DNA of 64,000 nt from Algoriphagus sp. Y33. GTDB taxonomy: Bacteria; Bacteroidota; Bacteroidia; Cytophagales; Cyclobacteriaceae. This document shows positions 61,967 through 64,000 of this stretch, piece by piece. The stretch is taken from contig NZ_CP061947.1 of assembly GCF_014838715.1 (NCBI RefSeq), forward strand, positions 5,446,001 through 5,510,000, in the 5' to 3' direction. The notes below the pieces were generated by a model, which was given only the letters and a program-made list of their open reading frames with translations, had not been told where the DNA came from and did no database searches. Every line of letters begins with the position of its first letter. Within the stretch, counting starts at the first letter, position 1. The position numbers were made by a program, and so were the translations under genes.

Positions 61967-62174
61967 TCTGGTAAGGTATATTTACCGGGAGATGTCGGAG
62001 GTAGAGCAAGAACTCTTAGTGCAAGCCCTGCATAGTGATGATTCACTAATGCAGGAGTATGTAGAAATGCTGAGCACAATAGAGCAAATGGATCAGATCC
62101 AGCTTCAACCTTCGGAGAGAGTAGTACAAGCGATCAAGTCGAGAGCGCAGTCTACGGGACTCGAGCGAGTCTGA
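61941..62174 (+). CDS. Small protein overlapping the ECF sigma gene (possible regulator)
   Basis: A 77-residue protein: MIKPFTPNDLVRYIYREMSE, then EQELLVQALHSDDSLMQEYVEM and QIQLQPSERVVQAIKSRAQ. No transmembrane span, soluble and helical. It resembles the first, cytoplasmic part of anti-sigma factors without the membrane section, so it may bind the sigma factor whose 3' end it overlaps. Start taken as ATG 61941, not the TTG at 61935. Followed by a strong terminator. Confidence 0.7.
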   Translation: MIKPFTPNDLVRYIYREMSEVEQELLVQALHSDDSLMQEYVEMLSTIEQMDQIQLQPSERVVQAIKSRAQSTGLERV

Positions 62175-62184
62175 AAATACGGTA

Positions 62185-62211
62185 ATCCCGCTTCAAGCGG
62201 GATTTTTTTTA
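62185..62211 (+). terminator. Terminator of the ECF sigma operon
   Basis: ATCCCGC (62185-62191) and GCGGGAT (62197-62203), loop TTCAA, then eight T. Eleven bp past the stop. Confidence 0.9.
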
Positions 62212-62212
62212 T

Positions 62213-62923
62213 TTAGCGCTACAATGAAGTGTGGTGAATGCGGGTTTTTAGATTTCAAATACGCTGAATTTTGCCAAAATCCCGTTGGCATTGTTTATAG
62301 TGTCCTGCATGCCTTTCAAATTCTACAACCTTGAAACTAAAGATTAAAATCTAGGGAAATAGCACTTTCGGTTTCCTATTACAATTTTTTTCTGGTATTC
62401 AGCAGACAAACTCTAATCCAGTCGATGTAAGTTAATACCCAATTGACATTCTTTTTGCAGCATTTTTAATTTTACTGTGCTATGACAGAGTATTCCCTCA
62501 TCTCCAATTGATGGCAATCAATTGTTTAAAGAATTCCCTCAGCATAATTTTCAGTTTAAAGATTTTTCTAAAACCGGGCTGATAGGAAGCGACATCAGTG
62601 CAGATGACATTTCATCGCTAGACGAGCAACAGCAGCTTCACTTAGCTTAAAAAGCTCAGAAATCATTTTTGAGTTAATGTAGAAGAAGTTAAGTCGTAGC
62701 TGCCCGATTCCGCTTTTAAGTAAATTATATAAATAAAAATGTATTTCAAATAATTTTTTATGTTTTCATAATGCAAAAAAATGTATATTTACGACTAATT
62801 ACATTATTCAAAATGGTAATATGATTTAGAGGTTGGCTTGTCATCACAAGACCCTAGTAGGAAGAAATTCTTCATGTGAACAGCTACAAGCTATTAGAAC
62901 AGAAATATATTCAGGAAAATAAA
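62213..62923. other. About 700 bp without a supported gene
   Basis: Two fragments stand out. A 36-codon frame (62224-62334) begins MKCGECGFLDFKYAEFC, like the start of a zinc ribbon, then fails. A frame at 62482 (MTEYSLIS) would continue, after one base is removed, as GNQLFKEFPQHNFQFKDF to a stop at 62650. Neither is a convincing intact gene. The final part to 62923 is very A/T-rich and precedes the next gene. Confidence 0.4.
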
Positions 62924-63304
62924 ATGAAAAAAGTTGTATTGTTGGTAGAAATAGTAATAGCGCTTGTGTCTGTTTCGTGCTCAATTAATTATGAGGATGA
63001 AATTTTAGTTTCCGAGTTCCAGGGAGAATGGAGCGGGACTTATATAGGATCAGATGACAAAGGTGCTTGGAATATGACTATAACCCAAGAAGGCCATATA
63101 TTCGGGATGACTACTTCTGAAGTATTTAATGAAACTTACGAAGTTTATGGTATTTTGGAAAAAAGAGGAAATTTGTGCGTAGTCACTGGAACTGCGTCAA
63201 GTGGGGCTTACTTCACAGGACATATGTCTGGAAATATAGCGGAGGGAATCTGGACTATTACAGATTCTGATAAAAAGGCAGAATGGAAAGGGAATAGGAA
63301 GTAA
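62924..63304 (+). CDS. Small secreted lipoprotein
   Basis: A 126-residue lipoprotein with leader and lipobox LVSVSC (Cys 19) and a small beta-rich domain: EFQGEWSGTYIGSDDKGAWNMTI, NLCVVTGTASSGAYFTGHMSG and EGIWTITDSDKKAEWKG. Regular GxW and TGT repeats fit a beta-barrel or lipocalin-like fold. Function unknown. I use ATG 62924 (MKKVVLLVEIVIALV), not the GTG at 62876, because the signal begins here. Confidence 0.75.
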   Translation: MKKVVLLVEIVIALVSVSCSINYEDEILVSEFQGEWSGTYIGSDDKGAWNMTITQEGHIFGMTTSEVFNETYEVYGILEKRGNLCVVTGTASSGAYFTGHMSGNIAEGIWTITDSDKKAEWKGNRK

Positions 63305-63639
63305 GGGGATATTTATTTAGTCTTTTTCGGGATCCTTAGTATATTCCGCTCAACCTCTTAAGTGGTGGAAATGGGGAAAATAGAATTTAATTGGAAACTG
63401 TGTTGACGTTTCGCTTGTGATTTTTTGTTAGCCAAAGACCGGTAGGCATAGGACTAGAAAAAGAAGATATTTTTTGGTTTGGTATTCAGTTTTTTTTTCT
63501 GGCCTTTGTTTGTGTCTGCTATGTCGAACTGGGTTAAAAACAATTAAAGTACTATCTCGAAAAAGAGTAAATGAAAAAGGTTGGATAAAATCCTCCTTCC
63601 TTTTCATAAAACTTTGCACTTTTCAAGGTTAATCAATAC
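63305..63639. other. 335 bp without a gene
   Basis: The frame at 63428-63619 on the minus strand has no protein-like features. Nothing else recognised between the lipoprotein and rluF, which converge here. Confidence 0.5.
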
Positions 63640-64000
63640 TTAATCAAAAGTCTTCGAACTATCCGAGACCATCTCCTTAATTTCTGAAAGCTCCTTTTCA
63701 GTGAGGTCTCTCCATTTTCCAACCGGAATATCCAAATGCACATTCATGATCCTGATGCGCTTCAATTGGACTACTTTAAAACCGAAATGCTCGCACATTC
63801 TTCGGATCTGGCGATTGAGTCCCTGGGTTAAGATAATCCGGAATTTGAATTTACTGATTCTTTCTACGTCGCAAGGGTCTGTCACTGTATCCAAGATCGG
63901 GACCCCTGATCCCATCAGTCTGATAAACTCATCATTCACAGGTCTATCCACAGTGACAATGTATTCCTTTTCATGGTTGTTTTTGGAGCGAAGGATCTTA
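63640..64000 (-). CDS. rluF: 23S rRNA pseudouridine synthase, RluF type, C-terminal part (cut by window edge)
   Basis: The minus-strand frame is open to the window edge, giving the last 120 residues; reading continues right of the internal Met at 63951 as [17 protein letters not shown]. The segments [53 protein letters not shown] and [13 protein letters not shown] match RluF, which converts U2604 of 23S rRNA. The catalytic Asp and S4 domain lie beyond the window. Confidence 0.9.
   Translation of the reverse strand, partial: KILRSKNNHEKEYIVTVDRPVNDEFIRLMGSGVPILDTVTDPCDVERISKFKFRIILTQGLNRQIRRMCEHFGFKVVQLKRIRIMNVHLDIPVGKWRDLTEKELSEIKEMVSDSSKTFD

Noticed and set aside
1..64000. CRISPR array, tRNA, rRNA, insertion sequence or phage genes
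   Set aside because: No regularly spaced direct repeats, no cloverleaf-like or rRNA sequence, and no transposase, integrase or capsid-type protein was seen on reading the window.

Overview
The window looks like chromosome from a Bacteroidota member of order Cytophagales, most like Cyclobacteriaceae (Algoriphagus-type). Signs are a SusC/SusD pair, a second TonB-dependent receptor with a surface lipoprotein, families largely confined to Bacteroidota (DUF5777, DUF6702, DUF3127, Wzi, the DUF5117/5118 metalloprotease), -7 boxes of the form TAnnTTTG, and A-rich translation starts without Shine-Dalgarno sequences. The genus is inference; the phylum is well supported. No rRNA, tRNA, CRISPR array, insertion sequence or phage gene was seen.

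Layout. 1-8.7 kb: the start of eutB (cut by the window edge), a polytopic membrane protein, rbfA, a LolC/FtsX-type permease, a coiled-coil membrane protein, an ABC exporter, a tandem universal stress protein and a 2H phosphoesterase. 8.8-17.4 kb (all minus): a c-type haem lipoprotein/YceI/DUF5777 operon, a frameshifted ECF sigma factor overlapping an anti-sigma-like/beta-barrel protein, then susD and susC. 17.7-22.4 kb: DUF6702, HupE/UreJ, M1 peptidase, NIPSNAP. 22.5-30.3 kb: M20 hydrolase, an unlisted 58-aa CxxC-tailed protein, rluE, moxR, and a beta-helix lipoprotein plus TonB receptor. 30.4-35.3 kb: cupin, wecB, lipoprotein plus Wzi-type protein, slyD-like isomerase. 35.6-41.3 kb: a looser, A+T-rich accessory stretch with a stop-interrupted WYL regulator, RidA, a short DUF1761, DUF4260, an SDR and gene debris. 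41.3-49.9 kb: rlmH, tricorn-like protease, YcxB, fur and a large zinc metalloprotease. 50.0-54.0 kb: a type III polyketide synthase cluster with SAM methyltransferase, FAD oxidoreductase and UbiA prenyltransferase. 54-64 kb: mscS, small proteins, a membrane MutS-like ATPase with purK-purE, DUF3127, a complete ECF sigma factor with an overlapping small partner, and the 3' part of rluF.

Most notable observations. (1) A dispersed leader element occurs in four copies directly upstream of three unrelated genes (the 2H phosphoesterase, slyD and fur), always in the gene's direction; in two of them its end abuts the start codon, and in one it carries a 31-codon upstream ORF overlapping the start by ATGA. 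(2) The polyketide cluster has the enzyme set of phenolic-lipid/alkylquinone pathways plus a prenyltransferase. (3) A 13-bp palindrome AACCT-N3-AGGTT occurs six times, far above chance. (4) Two regulators are broken by single-base changes. (5) Three small genes (58, 58 and 47 codons) were found by reading the gaps.
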